A stretch of DNA of 64,000 nucleotides from Mycobacterium adipatum (lineage in GTDB: Bacteria; Actinomycetota; Actinomycetes; Mycobacteriales; Mycobacteriaceae), in NCBI RefSeq assembly GCF_001644575.1, contig NZ_CP015596.1:3968001-4032000 (forward strand), in the 5' to 3' direction. Positions 28,720 through 39,976 of the stretch are shown here, piece after piece; within the stretch, counting starts at the first letter, position 1, and every line of letters begins with the position of its first letter. The notes under the pieces were generated by a model. It searched no databases. It was not told where the DNA came from and saw only the letters and a list, made by a program, of their open reading frames with translations. The position numbers and the translations under genes were made by a program.

Positions 28720-29811
28720 TCACGGTGAGGTGGCGGTCGCGTCGCTGCGATGTATCCGGTTGCCGCCCGCCCGTTTCGACCGGTACATCGCCAGGTCGGC
28801 GGCCCGGATGAGCCCGTCGAGGAACTGCTCCGGCTCGACGACGGCCGCCGGACCGAGCACCGCCCCGCAGGTGCCCAGGCTGGCGGTGATCTGTACCGGT
28901 AGGGCGGCGATGCCCAGGCGGATGCGTTCGGCCGTCACCGCGTGCGTCGCGGCGCTCGACATGTCGGCGATGACGAACTCCTCGCCGCCGAGACGGCCCA
29001 CCGCCGCATCGGCACCGCTGTGCTCGGCGAGCACAGCACCGATCCCCACGAGCGCCTCGTCGCCGACCGCGTGCCCGCGGGTGTCGTTGAGCTTCTTGAA
29101 ATCGTCGACATCGATCATCGTCACGTGCAACTCCGCGTGCCCCGCCCGGCGCTGCAGCAACATCTCGTGCACCGAGTTGTAGAAGGACCGGCGGTTGGGC
29201 AACCCGGTGAGCGGATCGACGTCCGAGGACCGCAACTCCGTGTGCAGTGAGTGCACGAGCGCGTGGATACCGAAGGGCACCCCGAGATTCAGTCCGAGCA
29301 CCAGCAACAGCGAGGCCACCACCAGCGCGGCGTCTCCGGTCTCGGCGAGCAACCGGGCGGCGGCGACCGACGCGCTGATGGCCGCGACCGCGAAGTTCGC
29401 CAGCACGTGCACGAGGGCATGGAAGTAGGCGAGCAGACCGCCGACGGCCGCGAACATGGCGCAGCCCATCAGGGCGCCGTACGGCGTGGACAGCGACAAG
29501 GTGCCCGCGGCGATGGACAGACAACACACCGCGTGGAAGACCAGCGACTGCGTTCGTGACGGCCAACCGATGAGCCAGACGACGCCGACGCCGACGCCAC
29601 ACCCGGCCGCCGCGATCGCCACTGCGCGTGCCCACCCGCTACCGGGGCCGTAGGGGCTCATCAACATGACCACCGGCACCGCGGCGAACAGCAGCGTGAA
29701 GGCGAAGGTGGCCAGCCGCCACTGCCGGTCCAGACCGCGGTCACGCAGGTAGACGCTGAACCAATGGAACTGGTCGGCCTGCTGCCACCATCGGCGGTCC
29801 CACCCCGACAT
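28720..29811 (-). CDS. Membrane-bound diguanylate cyclase (GGDEF)
   Basis: A 363-residue protein with an N-terminal membrane region of about six helices (residues ~33-180) followed by a GGDEF domain (residues ~195-350). The domain has DPLTGLPNRRSFY, MIDVDDFKKLNDTRGHAVGDEAL and an active-site GRLGGEEF, so GTP cyclisation to c-di-GMP is expected. The RxxD inhibitory site normally just upstream of GG(D/E)EF is not seen. There is no EAL domain. Genes on both sides run the same way. The signal sensed by the membrane region is unknown. Confidence 0.92.
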   Translation of the reverse strand: MSGWDRRWWQQADQFHWFSVYLRDRGLDRQWRLATFAFTLLFAAVPVVMLMSPYGPGSGWARAVAIAAAGCGVGVGVVWLIGWPSRTQSLVFHAVCCLSIAAGTLSLSTPYGALMGCAMFAAVGGLLAYFHALVHVLANFAVAAISASVAAARLLAETGDAALVVASLLLVLGLNLGVPFGIHALVHSLHTELRSSDVDPLTGLPNRRSFYNSVHEMLLQRRAGHAELHVTMIDVDDFKKLNDTRGHAVGDEALVGIGAVLAEHSGADAAVGRLGGEEFVIADMSSAATHAVTAERIRLGIAALPVQITASLGTCGAVLGPAAVVEPEQFLDGLIRAADLAMYRSKRAGGNRIHRSDATATSP

Positions 29812-29890
29812 CTGGAACAGTCTGCCCGTTATTTACCTATCCGTCACCCCGTACCTCGTCGAAGTAATGCACCCGCAGGCCGTCCATGGC

Positions 29891-31099
29891 TCAACTAAGC
29901 AGGACCGCCCGCAGATGCGGGGCCAAATCACCGCGATCACCGACCGTCACGTCACCGAGACCCAGCCATCCCGCCATCGACCGCAGTTCCACGGCCATCG
30001 CCTCGGCCACCCGGCGACGATCCCGGCCTTCCTCGGTGAACGCGCCCAGCACCTGCAGCACCCCGTCGGCGCGTTTGAGGTCGACCCGCCCCACCAGTTC
30101 ACCGTCGAGCAGGAACGGCCATACGTAGTAACCGAATTGACGCTTGTGCGCCGGGGTGTAGATCTCGATGCGGTAGTGGAAACCGTCGAACAGGCGCTCC
30201 ATGCGAGGCCGGAAGAAGACCAGCGGATCGAACGGGCACAGCAGCGCGGTGCCGCGGTCACGGCGCGGCACCTTCTGCCCGGCACGCAGGTAGGCCGGGG
30301 CGTTCCAGCCCGCGACGTCGACAACCTCCAGCTCGCCGTCGGCCACCAATGCCGCAACCGCCGGTTTGCTCTGTTTGGGGCTGAGCCGGAAATAGTCACG
30401 CAGATCCGGTTCGGTGCCCACCCCCAACGCGCCGGCGGCCCGCAGGATCAACTCGCGCACCGCCTCCTCGTCGGAGACCCGGCGCGCCAGCACCTCCGGC
30501 GGCAGCACACGTTCGGTGAGGTCGTAGTGGCGGGCGAAACCGACCCGGGTCGCGGTGGTCAGCACACCCGAGGACCACAGCGCCTCGGCCACCCACTTGG
30601 TATCGCTGCGGTCCCACCATGGGCCCTTACGCCCCCGGGGTTCGGCCTCCAGATGTGCTTCGATCTGTCCGGCGGTGGACGGCCCCAGCTCGGCGACCGC
30701 CGCCACGATGTCCTCGGCCAGGCGGGCGTTCTTCCTGACGATCTCGGTCCCCCAGCGACCGTGTTCGTACTCGGCCATCCGCCACCGCAGCAGCGGCCAG
30801 TCGTCCACGGCCATCAGCGCGGCCTCGTGCGCCCAGTACTCCACCAACAGCCGGGGCGCCCGGTCGCTGTGCGCCCACGCCGCCCGGTCCAGGACCTCAC
30901 GGTCGTACGGGCCCAGCCGGCTGAACACCGGCGCGTAATGGGCGCGCACGGCCACCGATACCGAATCCAGTTGCAGGACCTGAATCCGGGAGATCAGCCG
31001 CTTCAGGTGCCCGCGAGTCAGCAGACCCGGTTTGGGCTGATGGAAACCTTGGGCGGCTACGGCGACCCGTCGGGCCTGCGCGGCGGTCAGAGTGGGCAC
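29891..31099 (-). CDS. AlkX/YcaQ-like winged-helix DNA glycosylase family protein
   Basis: A 402-residue protein of the HTH_42 (YcaQ/AlkZ) family: LTAAQARRVAVAAQGF at the N-terminus, IQVLQLDSVSVAVRAHYAPVFSRLGPYD, YWAHEAALM, LLCPFDPLVFFRPRMERLF and HKRQFGYYVWPFLLDGELVGRVDLKADG-type C-terminus. Characterised members unhook DNA interstrand crosslinks or remove alkylated purines. The QxD-type catalytic motif of this family is consistent with LQLDSV (residues ~42-47). It lies 43 bp after dfrA on the same strand. A repair role is inferred from family. Confidence 0.85.
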   Translation of the reverse strand: MPTLTAAQARRVAVAAQGFHQPKPGLLTRGHLKRLISRIQVLQLDSVSVAVRAHYAPVFSRLGPYDREVLDRAAWAHSDRAPRLLVEYWAHEAALMAVDDWPLLRWRMAEYEHGRWGTEIVRKNARLAEDIVAAVAELGPSTAGQIEAHLEAEPRGRKGPWWDRSDTKWVAEALWSSGVLTTATRVGFARHYDLTERVLPPEVLARRVSDEEAVRELILRAAGALGVGTEPDLRDYFRLSPKQSKPAVAALVADGELEVVDVAGWNAPAYLRAGQKVPRRDRGTALLCPFDPLVFFRPRMERLFDGFHYRIEIYTPAHKRQFGYYVWPFLLDGELVGRVDLKRADGVLQVLGAFTEEGRDRRRVAEAMAVELRSMAGWLGLGDVTVGDRGDLAPHLRAVLLS

Positions 31100-31142
31100 C
31101 TGCCCATCGTTGCCTACGGCACCGACACGGCGCGGGCTCCGG

Positions 31143-31616
31143 TCAGGTCCGCACGTAGCTGCTGAACCGGTACCGCAGCCCCGAGCCGCTGGTCAGCCAG
31201 TCCCCTTCGGTGCCGACCCAGGACTCGTCGAGGACCGGCGCCATCGCGTCCCCGTCGTCGCGGTGCAGGTCGATGTCGATCTCGGTGATCTCGCAGCGTT
31301 CGGCCAGCGGGAGCGCCAGGCCGTAGAGCTGGGCGCCGCCGATCACCCAGAGGTCGCCGGATTCGGGCAACTCGGTGACCACCTCGGCGCCCTGCGCGGT
31401 GTACCCGCCGTTGCGCGAGACGACGATATTGCGACGTCCGGGCAGTGGGCGCACCGAGGCCGGCAGTGACTCCCAGGTCAGCCGACCCATCACCACGGTC
31501 TGGCCCAGGGTGAGCTCCTTGAAGTGGGCCTGGTCCTCCGGCAGGCGCCACGGAATGCCGTTGTCGCGGCCGATCACACCGGAGGTCGACTGCGCCCAGA
31601 TGAGCCGGTAGGTCAC
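31143..31616 (-). CDS. dfrA: Dihydrofolate reductase
   Basis: A 157-residue DHFR reducing dihydrofolate with NADPH. Motifs: [32 protein letters not shown] (substrate pocket with acidic catalytic residue), [21 protein letters not shown] and [15 protein letters not shown]. The start is GTG 31616, overlapping the thyA stop by 4 bp. This coupling is functional: ThyA produces the dihydrofolate that DfrA recycles. Length and sequence are typical of mycobacterial trimethoprim-insensitive DHFRs; sensitivity cannot be judged by eye. Confidence 0.97.
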   Translation of the reverse strand: MTYRLIWAQSTSGVIGRDNGIPWRLPEDQAHFKELTLGQTVVMGRLTWESLPASVRPLPGRRNIVVSRNGGYTAQGAEVVTELPESGDLWVIGGAQLYGLALPLAERCEITEIDIDLHRDDGDAMAPVLDESWVGTEGDWLTSGSGLRYRFSSYVRT

Positions 31617-32413
31617 ACCGCCACCGGGGCCTTGATCCCCGGGTGCGGGTCGTAGTTGACGATGGCGATGTCCTCGTAGGTGTAGTCGAAGATCGAATCC
31701 CTGGGTGCCAGGACAAGTTCGGGGTAGGGCCGCGGATCGCGGGACAGCTGCAAGGACACCTGCTCGACATGGTTGTCGTAGATGTGGCAGTCGCCGCCGG
31801 TCCAGATGAACTCGCCCACCTGCAGGCCTGTCTGCGCGGCCATCATGTGGGTCAGCAGCGCGTAGCTGGCGATGTTGAAGGGCACCCCCAGAAACAGGTC
31901 CGCGCTGCGCTGATACAGCTGGCAGGACAGCTTGGAGTCGGCGACGTAGAACTGGAAGAACGCATGGCACGGTGGCAATGCCATCTGCGGGATCTCACCG
32001 ACGTTCCAGGCCGAGACGATGTTGCGGCGACTGTCGGGATCGCGCTTCAACAGCTCCAGAGACGCACTGATCTGGTCGATGTGCTCACCCGACGGCGTCG
32101 GCCAAGACCGCCACTGCACGCCGTACACCGGGCCCAGATCGCCTGTCTCGGAGGCCCATTCGTCCCAGATGGTGACACCACGCTCCTGCAGCCACCGCAC
32201 GTTGGAGTCCCCCCGCAGGAACCACAGCAATTCGTAGACGATCGACTTGGTGTGCACCTTCTTGGTGGTGATCAGCGGAAAACCGGCGCTCAGGTCGTAT
32301 CGCAGTTGGTGACCGAACAGGCTGCGGGTGCCGGTGCCGGTGCGATCGGCCTTCGGTGTTCCCTCGGCCATGACCAGGCGCAGCAGATCTTCGTACGGGG
32401 TCGCGATCGGCAC
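31613..32413 (-). CDS. thyA: Thymidylate synthase ThyA
   Basis: A 266-residue folate-dependent enzyme methylating dUMP to dTMP. The catalytic cysteine lies in [14 protein letters not shown], the phosphate-binding arginines in [13 protein letters not shown], and [24 protein letters not shown] is the dUMP-contacting helix. It heads a thyA-dfrA-alkX-like operon on the minus strand. With thyX missing from its usual neighbour position next to dapA, ThyA may carry the full dTMP supply unless thyX is elsewhere. Confidence 0.97.
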   Translation of the reverse strand: MPIATPYEDLLRLVMAEGTPKADRTGTGTRSLFGHQLRYDLSAGFPLITTKKVHTKSIVYELLWFLRGDSNVRWLQERGVTIWDEWASETGDLGPVYGVQWRSWPTPSGEHIDQISASLELLKRDPDSRRNIVSAWNVGEIPQMALPPCHAFFQFYVADSKLSCQLYQRSADLFLGVPFNIASYALLTHMMAAQTGLQVGEFIWTGGDCHIYDNHVEQVSLQLSRDPRPYPELVLAPRDSIFDYTYEDIAIVNYDPHPGIKAPVAV

Positions 32414-32484
32414 ACGGTCAGCTTACGTCGAGCCGGGTGGAGTACAACGTTAAGGGCGAGCGACGCGACGGGAGAATTCTGGCC

Positions 32485-33222
32485 ATGCCGATCAACCACG
32501 ACACCATCACCACCGCCGACGGCACCTGCCGGGTCACCGTGGCGACTCCCGACGGGGATGGCCCGTGGCCCGGTGTGGTGATGTACCCCGACGCCGGCGG
32601 GGTCCGGGCGACCTTCGACCAGATGGCCGCTCAGCTCGCCGGGTACGGCTATGTGGTGCTGGTTCCCGACGTCTACTACCGCGAGGCCGGGTGGACCCCG
32701 TTCGATATGGGTTCGGTCTTCGGCGACGAGGACGAGCGCAAACGGCTGTTCGGGATGATCGCCAAGGTCACACCCGAGATCATGGCCACCGACGCGGCCG
32801 CCTTCTTCGACTATCTGCAGGCCCGTCCCGACGTGCGCGGTGACACCTTCGGCACCACCGGGTACTGCATGGGCGGACGGACCTCGCTCATCGTCGCGGG
32901 CCGGGTCCCCGACCGGGTGGCCGCGGCGATGTCGTTTCACGGCGGCGGGTTGGCCGCCGACGATCCGGGCAGTCCGCACCTGCTGGCCGAGCAGATCACG
33001 GCCCGGGTGTACGTGGGTGGCGCCCGCGACGATGCCTCGTTCACCGTGGCGGACTCGCTGATCCTGGAGGCGGCGCTGACCGCGGCCGGGGTCGATCACA
33101 CCATCGAGTTCTACTCGGCCGCACACGGTTTCGCGGTGCCGGACAACCTGCCCTATGACGAGGCGGCGGCCCGCCAGCACTGGGAGGCGATGGCGCAGGT
33201 GTTCGGCAGCACGCTGAGGTGA
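32485..33222 (+). CDS. Dienelactone hydrolase family protein
   Basis: A 245-residue alpha/beta hydrolase, start ATG 32485 (MPINHDTITTADGTCRV). The DLH elbow is GTTGYCMGGRTSL (nucleophile Cys in GxCxGG), followed by ..ARVYVGGARDDASF.. (acid) and YSAAHGFAVPD with the His. Cysteine as nucleophile is the hallmark of dienelactone hydrolases. It corresponds to Rv2765 by position, divergent from thyA. Physiological substrate unknown. Confidence 0.9.
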   Translation: MPINHDTITTADGTCRVTVATPDGDGPWPGVVMYPDAGGVRATFDQMAAQLAGYGYVVLVPDVYYREAGWTPFDMGSVFGDEDERKRLFGMIAKVTPEIMATDAAAFFDYLQARPDVRGDTFGTTGYCMGGRTSLIVAGRVPDRVAAAMSFHGGGLAADDPGSPHLLAEQITARVYVGGARDDASFTVADSLILEAALTAAGVDHTIEFYSAAHGFAVPDNLPYDEAAARQHWEAMAQVFGSTLR

Positions 33223-33223
33223 G

Positions 33224-33682
33224 TCATTCGCTGCGCCGCCGCGAGTGCAGGAAGGTGGCGAATGCCCGGAAGATGCCGCGGGAGGCGTACACCGCGGCCA
33301 CGATCGACAGCACGATCAGCAGGATGAACATCACCAGCCAGTTGCTGCGGGAGTGGCTGACGTTCCACCACACGATCGCGAACAGCACGGTGCAGATGAA
33401 CACCACGATGTCGCGCCAGTTGCCGGTGTAGGAGGCGGCCATCTCCCGGATTTCGCGGTTCTTGTCCACGGCCGCGACGATGTCGTCGATGCGCAGATCG
33501 ATGGACCGCTGCAGTGCCGCACGCCGCTCGACCTGTTCGGGGGGAAGCTTTTCCAGCAGTTCCATATCGGCCGCGATCGCGCCGCGGATGTCCGGGCCCT
33601 TGAACGCGCCGGCCGCCAGGCCCAGCAGCGCGCCGCCGGCGATCGGGGCGGCACCGAGAGCGAGTTCGGCGATTCCAGGCAT
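33224..33682 (-). CDS. Conserved two-helix membrane protein
   Basis: A 152-residue protein. A Gly/Ala-rich N-terminus (PGIAELALGAAPIAGGALLGLAAGAFKGPD) is followed by a charged helical stretch (MELLEKLPPEQVERRAALQRSIDLRIDDIVAAVDKNREIREMA). Two transmembrane helices (IVVFICTVLFAIVWWNV and WLVMFILLIVLSIVAAVYAS) and a basic tail end it. No domain recognised. It is the last gene after the dapB operon on the minus strand, 13 bp from the flavodoxin-like gene. Confidence 0.75.
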   Translation of the reverse strand: MPGIAELALGAAPIAGGALLGLAAGAFKGPDIRGAIAADMELLEKLPPEQVERRAALQRSIDLRIDDIVAAVDKNREIREMAASYTGNWRDIVVFICTVLFAIVWWNVSHSRSNWLVMFILLIVLSIVAAVYASRGIFRAFATFLHSRRRSE

Positions 33683-33695
33683 GTCTACTCCTTCG

Positions 33696-34141
33696 TCAAC
33701 CCATCAACTGCGCGGCGAGCGTCGCGCCCAGATTCCAGCACGCTTCCAGATCCGTCTTGGCGGGTTTGCCGGAGACCACCACGTACCGTGCGGCCTTGAT
33801 CCACCCCAGCCCGGCGGTGATGCCGTCAACCGCCCGTTCGGCGCCTTCGGTGCCCTCGTTGCCATGCAGGTACAGCCCGAACGGCCGGCCCCGGGTGCTG
33901 TCGAGCAGCTGATAGTAGGCACCGTCGAAGGCGTGCTTGAGCGCGCCCGAGATGTAGCCGAGGTTGGCCGGGGAGCCCAGCAGATAGCCGTCGGCGTCCA
34001 GCATCTCGGCCGGCGACACGGTCAGGGCGGGCCGGCGGATGACCTGTACCCCCTCGATATCGGGATCGGTGGCCCCGGCGATGACGGCCTCGAACATCTC
34101 CTGACAGTGCGGCGACGGGGTGTGGTGCACGACGAGCAGCT

Positions 34142-34145
<4 letters not shown>
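33696..34145 (-). CDS. Flavodoxin-like NAD(P)H-dependent oxidoreductase
   Basis: A 149-residue flavodoxin-fold protein. MKLLVVHHTPSPHCQEMFEAVIAGA is the FMN phosphate loop, DADGYLLGSPANLGYISGALKHAFD the second flavin-contact region, and GLYLHGNEGTEGAERAVDGITAGLG the third. It is likely a cytoplasmic FMN reductase or quinone reductase (Rv2771c position). Its start overlaps the upstream membrane-protein gene by 4 bp in the dapB transcript. Confidence 0.82.
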
Positions 34146-37058
<2,913 letters not shown>

Positions 37059-37062
<4 letters not shown>

Positions 37063-37886
37063 CAGGCGAGCAACCCGGGATCGAATGTCGCTCTGGCCGC
37101 GACCGATGCCGCTGCTGCCGCGACGATCAGCCCCGCATCCGACTCGTGGCCGTTGGGAAAGACCACCTCGGCACTGTCCGGACCGTCACGGTGCGCCATC
37201 AGCCAGTCGTACAGCAGCCAGTCCAGCGCACAGGTCACGGCCATCGGGTCCGCATCGGCGGCCCCGGCCGCGTCCACCACGGTCCGCAGCGCTTCCAGGT
37301 GTTCTTTGCGCGATGCTTGCTTGTCCACCCCGGAACTGTCGAACATCATCATCGACAACGTCAAGGGATAGCGCTGTCCCGCTTCGGTTCTCACGATCCA
37401 ACGAGCCCCCTTCCACGGCCGCCCCGGATCGAGCTGGGCCAGCTCGCCGAACCCCGCGATGACACCGATTGCCGGCTCGTCGAGCTCGCCGTCCAGCGGT
37501 GCGGGGCCCAGTAGTCCGAGCGGCTCACGGGCCAGGATGGAGAACAGCGCCGCGGTACCGATGATCTTGCCCGCGCGCAGATCCGCGCCGAGCCCCAGCG
37601 CGTCCAGCGCTGCCGCGTACTCGTGGCAGAGCCTGTCGAGCGTGCGATGCAGGGTGCGCAGGTCATCGCGCTCACCACGGGTCGGGCCGCGCCCGCCGCC
37701 GAGAACCTCACCGAGACGTCCCGCGGCGATGATCAGCGCGTCGTCGATCGCCTCCAGGTGGGTGGCCACCAACCGGTCCGGCTCGTCGTCGGCGGCGATC
37801 AGGGCCGGCAACGACGTCGGCGATCCGCACGCCGTGGTCCAGTAGAAGCCCAACTGACCTTCGTCCTGGACGATCCGGGGCCTCAC
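37059..37886 (-). CDS. Unknown protein, last gene of Huc hydrogenase operon
   Basis: A 275-residue protein from GTG 37886, overlapping the NHL gene stop by 4 bp (GTGA). No family recognised. Features: LGFYWTTACGSPTSLPALIAADDEPD, a helical mid-region with TLDRLCHEYAAALDALGLGADLRAGKIIGTAALFSILAREPLGLLGPAPLDGE, then GARWIVRTEAGQRYPLTLSMMMFDSSGV and an Ala-rich C-terminus (AGLIVAAAAASVAARATFDPGLLAC) ending in Cys. No signal peptide and no clear transmembrane helix. Overlap with the operon implies a hydrogenase-related role (assembly, electron transfer or regulation), but this is inference from position. Confidence 0.7.
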
Positions 37887-39061
37887 GAGCGACGCCAGAT
37901 CATCACGCGATTGTTGCCGGAGTCCGCCACCGCAAACCGGTCGCCCCGCAACGAGATCCCGTACGGCCAGCACAGGGTGTCCGACTGCACCGACGTCCAC
38001 CGGTTCTCCCCGTTCGAGGCGAAATCCGGCTGGGCCAGCACATGATCGGCCCCGCGACCATCCCCGGGGACACCCTCCCACACCAGGATCCGGTTGTTCG
38101 CGGTGTCGGCGATCACCAACCGCTCGCCATCCAGGCCGAGCGCGTACGGGAAGCGGAACCGGTCACCGGTGTGCGGTCCGTACGGCCATTCGGCCGCGCT
38201 GGCGAAGTCCGGCTGGCCGAGGACCAGATCCGCGGGTTGATCGGCGGCGGGGTGCGGGGACCAACCCAGTATCCGATGGTCGCCGGCATCGGCGACCAGC
38301 AGCAGATCATCGTGGCCGGCGATATCGTGCGGCCAGCGGAAACTGGCCGGCCCGGCCGGGCCGCCCCGGTTCTCCTCGCGGTGGGTGCCGTCGGGTTGAC
38401 CGAGCACGATATCGGCCGGTCGTCCAGGGTCGGGGATGCCGCCATCCCAGCCGAGCACCCGGCGGTTACCGGTGTCGGCGACCCAGAACCGGGACCCGAC
38501 CACGGCGATGCCGAAGGGCCAGTAGAGGCTCGACGCCGAGCAGCGATCGCCGCGATTCGCGGTGACGCACGACGAATCACTCTGCCCAAGAATGTGATCC
38601 GGCGGCGTATCGCTGAGCAACGGGACCTCGTCCCACACCAGGATGCGGTGGTGCCAGGCGTCCGCAACGATCAATCGACCCTCGTGTACCAGCACTCCGG
38701 TCGGCAGATTCATCCCGCGTTCGGGTCCGCGTCCGTTCGCCGCCCGCCCCTCGGTCGTACCGTCGGCCTGACCCAGAACCACATCGGCGGGTTGTTCGTC
38801 GTCGGCGGGAATGCCGTGCCAGATCAGCACCCGGTGATTGCCGGAATCGGCCACCACGAGCTGGTCGTCGCCGAGGAAAACCCCACGCGGCGAGTACATC
38901 CAGGACATCGACGGGCTGGCCGGCGGCAACGCGAGTCCGCCCGGTGCCGGCGCGCCCAGCCACACCTCGGGATACCAACCGCCGCGCAGATCCACCTCGG
39001 GGGCCACGTCACGGCGTTCCGGTCCTCGGTTGACGTTCATGCGCACGGTGTAGCGGCTCAC
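37883..39061 (-). CDS. NHL-repeat six-bladed beta-propeller of Huc operon
   Basis: A 392-residue protein from GTG 39061 with six NHL repeats, recognisable by VADSGNHRVLIW, VADAWHHRILVW, VADTGNRRVLGW, VADAGDHRILGW, IADTANNRILVW and VADSGNNRVMIW. Each is followed by a spacer containing LGQ(P/S/A)D, so a six-bladed propeller is expected. No signal peptide or lipobox is visible, so it is probably cytoplasmic like the hydrogenase. It lies 9 bp after the NifU-Rieske gene. NHL proteins also occur in M. smegmatis Huc clusters. It may be a scaffold or assembly factor; not shown. Confidence 0.85.
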   Translation of the reverse strand: MSRYTVRMNVNRGPERRDVAPEVDLRGGWYPEVWLGAPAPGGLALPPASPSMSWMYSPRGVFLGDDQLVVADSGNHRVLIWHGIPADDEQPADVVLGQADGTTEGRAANGRGPERGMNLPTGVLVHEGRLIVADAWHHRILVWDEVPLLSDTPPDHILGQSDSSCVTANRGDRCSASSLYWPFGIAVVGSRFWVADTGNRRVLGWDGGIPDPGRPADIVLGQPDGTHREENRGGPAGPASFRWPHDIAGHDDLLLVADAGDHRILGWSPHPAADQPADLVLGQPDFASAAEWPYGPHTGDRFRFPYALGLDGERLVIADTANNRILVWEGVPGDGRGADHVLAQPDFASNGENRWTSVQSDTLCWPYGISLRGDRFAVADSGNNRVMIWRRS

Positions 39062-39070
39062 GGTGTCAAC

Positions 39071-39976
39071 TCATCCCCGCCCGATCCGTACCCACACCTC
39101 GCCGTGGTCGACGCGCAGCGGCAGCTGTTCCAACTGCGCCCCGGGCGCGGTCAAGCACTCGCCCGAGGCCGCGTCGTAGCAGAAGCCGTGCCAGGGACAG
39201 GTGAGCGTCCCGTTGCCGACATCGAGCAACGCGTTGTCCAATGGCAGTGCCTCATGGGCACATTCGTTGCGGTACGCCGTCATTCTGTTCGCCAGGTTGA
39301 CGATCACGACCTCCGCGGCGGCGCCGGAATCAACCGTCAGGCTGGTCGTGGTGATGTTCCCGTCGGGCACCTCGGCGATCGGGCCGACCCGCGCCCAACC
39401 GTCGTTCGCCGGATTCAGGCCGATGGTCAAGGACTCCACCGCTATCAGGGTCGGCGACGCTTCGGGCGGCAGCACTTCGACCACATTCACGCCGGGGACG
39501 CCTTCGGTGAGCGCTGCCTCGACCAGGTTGCGCAGCGTGGCGGAAGACATCGAGCAGCCGTTGCACGCACCGTCGAGCCGCACGAACGCGGTACCGTCCT
39601 CGATGCGCACCAGGGCGACATCTCCGCCGTGGCTTTGCAACTGCGGGCGCACCTGTGCCAGCGCACGATTCGCCAGTGTCATCGGGTCGGGCCGCACGAT
39701 CTCGTGGATCGACAGCAGCAGGTGCACCACCGGATCGTCGACCAACTCGAACAACGCCTCCCGGGTCGCCTCGTCGGCCTTGAGTCTGCGCACGATGCTG
39801 ACCAGACCGGCCCGGTGAATCGCCTCGACCGACGCCTTGACCTCCTCGGCGACGGCGCGCGCCGCCGGGTCCAGCCCCGCCAGCGCCCGCATTGCCTCGT
39901 CGACTCGCCGCGCGAGTGTCTCGAATTCCGGCTCATCGACATTGCCGGCGGGTGATTGTGTTGCGGCGGTGGTCAT
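39071..39976 (-). CDS. NifU-Rieske fusion iron-sulfur protein of Huc operon
   Basis: A 301-residue fusion. Residues ~1-95 are helical; residues ~97-170 form a NifU C-terminal domain with C138-x-x-C141 (GACNGCSMSS); residues ~205-301 form a Rieske-type domain with C239-x-H241 (ECAHEALP) and C260-x-x-H263 (CPWHGFCYD). The first site would carry an iron-sulfur cluster shared between subunits or for delivery, the second a [2Fe-2S] Rieske cluster. Similar proteins accompany group 2a hydrogenases. Plausible roles are electron transfer from the enzyme or iron-sulfur cluster supply. ATG 39976 overlaps the TPR gene stop by 4 bp. Confidence 0.9.
   Translation of the reverse strand: MTTAATQSPAGNVDEPEFETLARRVDEAMRALAGLDPAARAVAEEVKASVEAIHRAGLVSIVRRLKADEATREALFELVDDPVVHLLLSIHEIVRPDPMTLANRALAQVRPQLQSHGGDVALVRIEDGTAFVRLDGACNGCSMSSATLRNLVEAALTEGVPGVNVVEVLPPEASPTLIAVESLTIGLNPANDGWARVGPIAEVPDGNITTTSLTVDSGAAAEVVIVNLANRMTAYRNECAHEALPLDNALLDVGNGTLTCPWHGFCYDAASGECLTAPGAQLEQLPLRVDHGEVWVRIGRG

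Noticed and set aside
38042-39955. Plus-strand open frame of 637 codons across the NHL and NifU-Rieske genes
   Set aside because: It is antisense to two genes with clear domains; its composition (H/R/G/V-rich) is the usual complement artefact of high-GC coding DNA and it has no recognisable motif.
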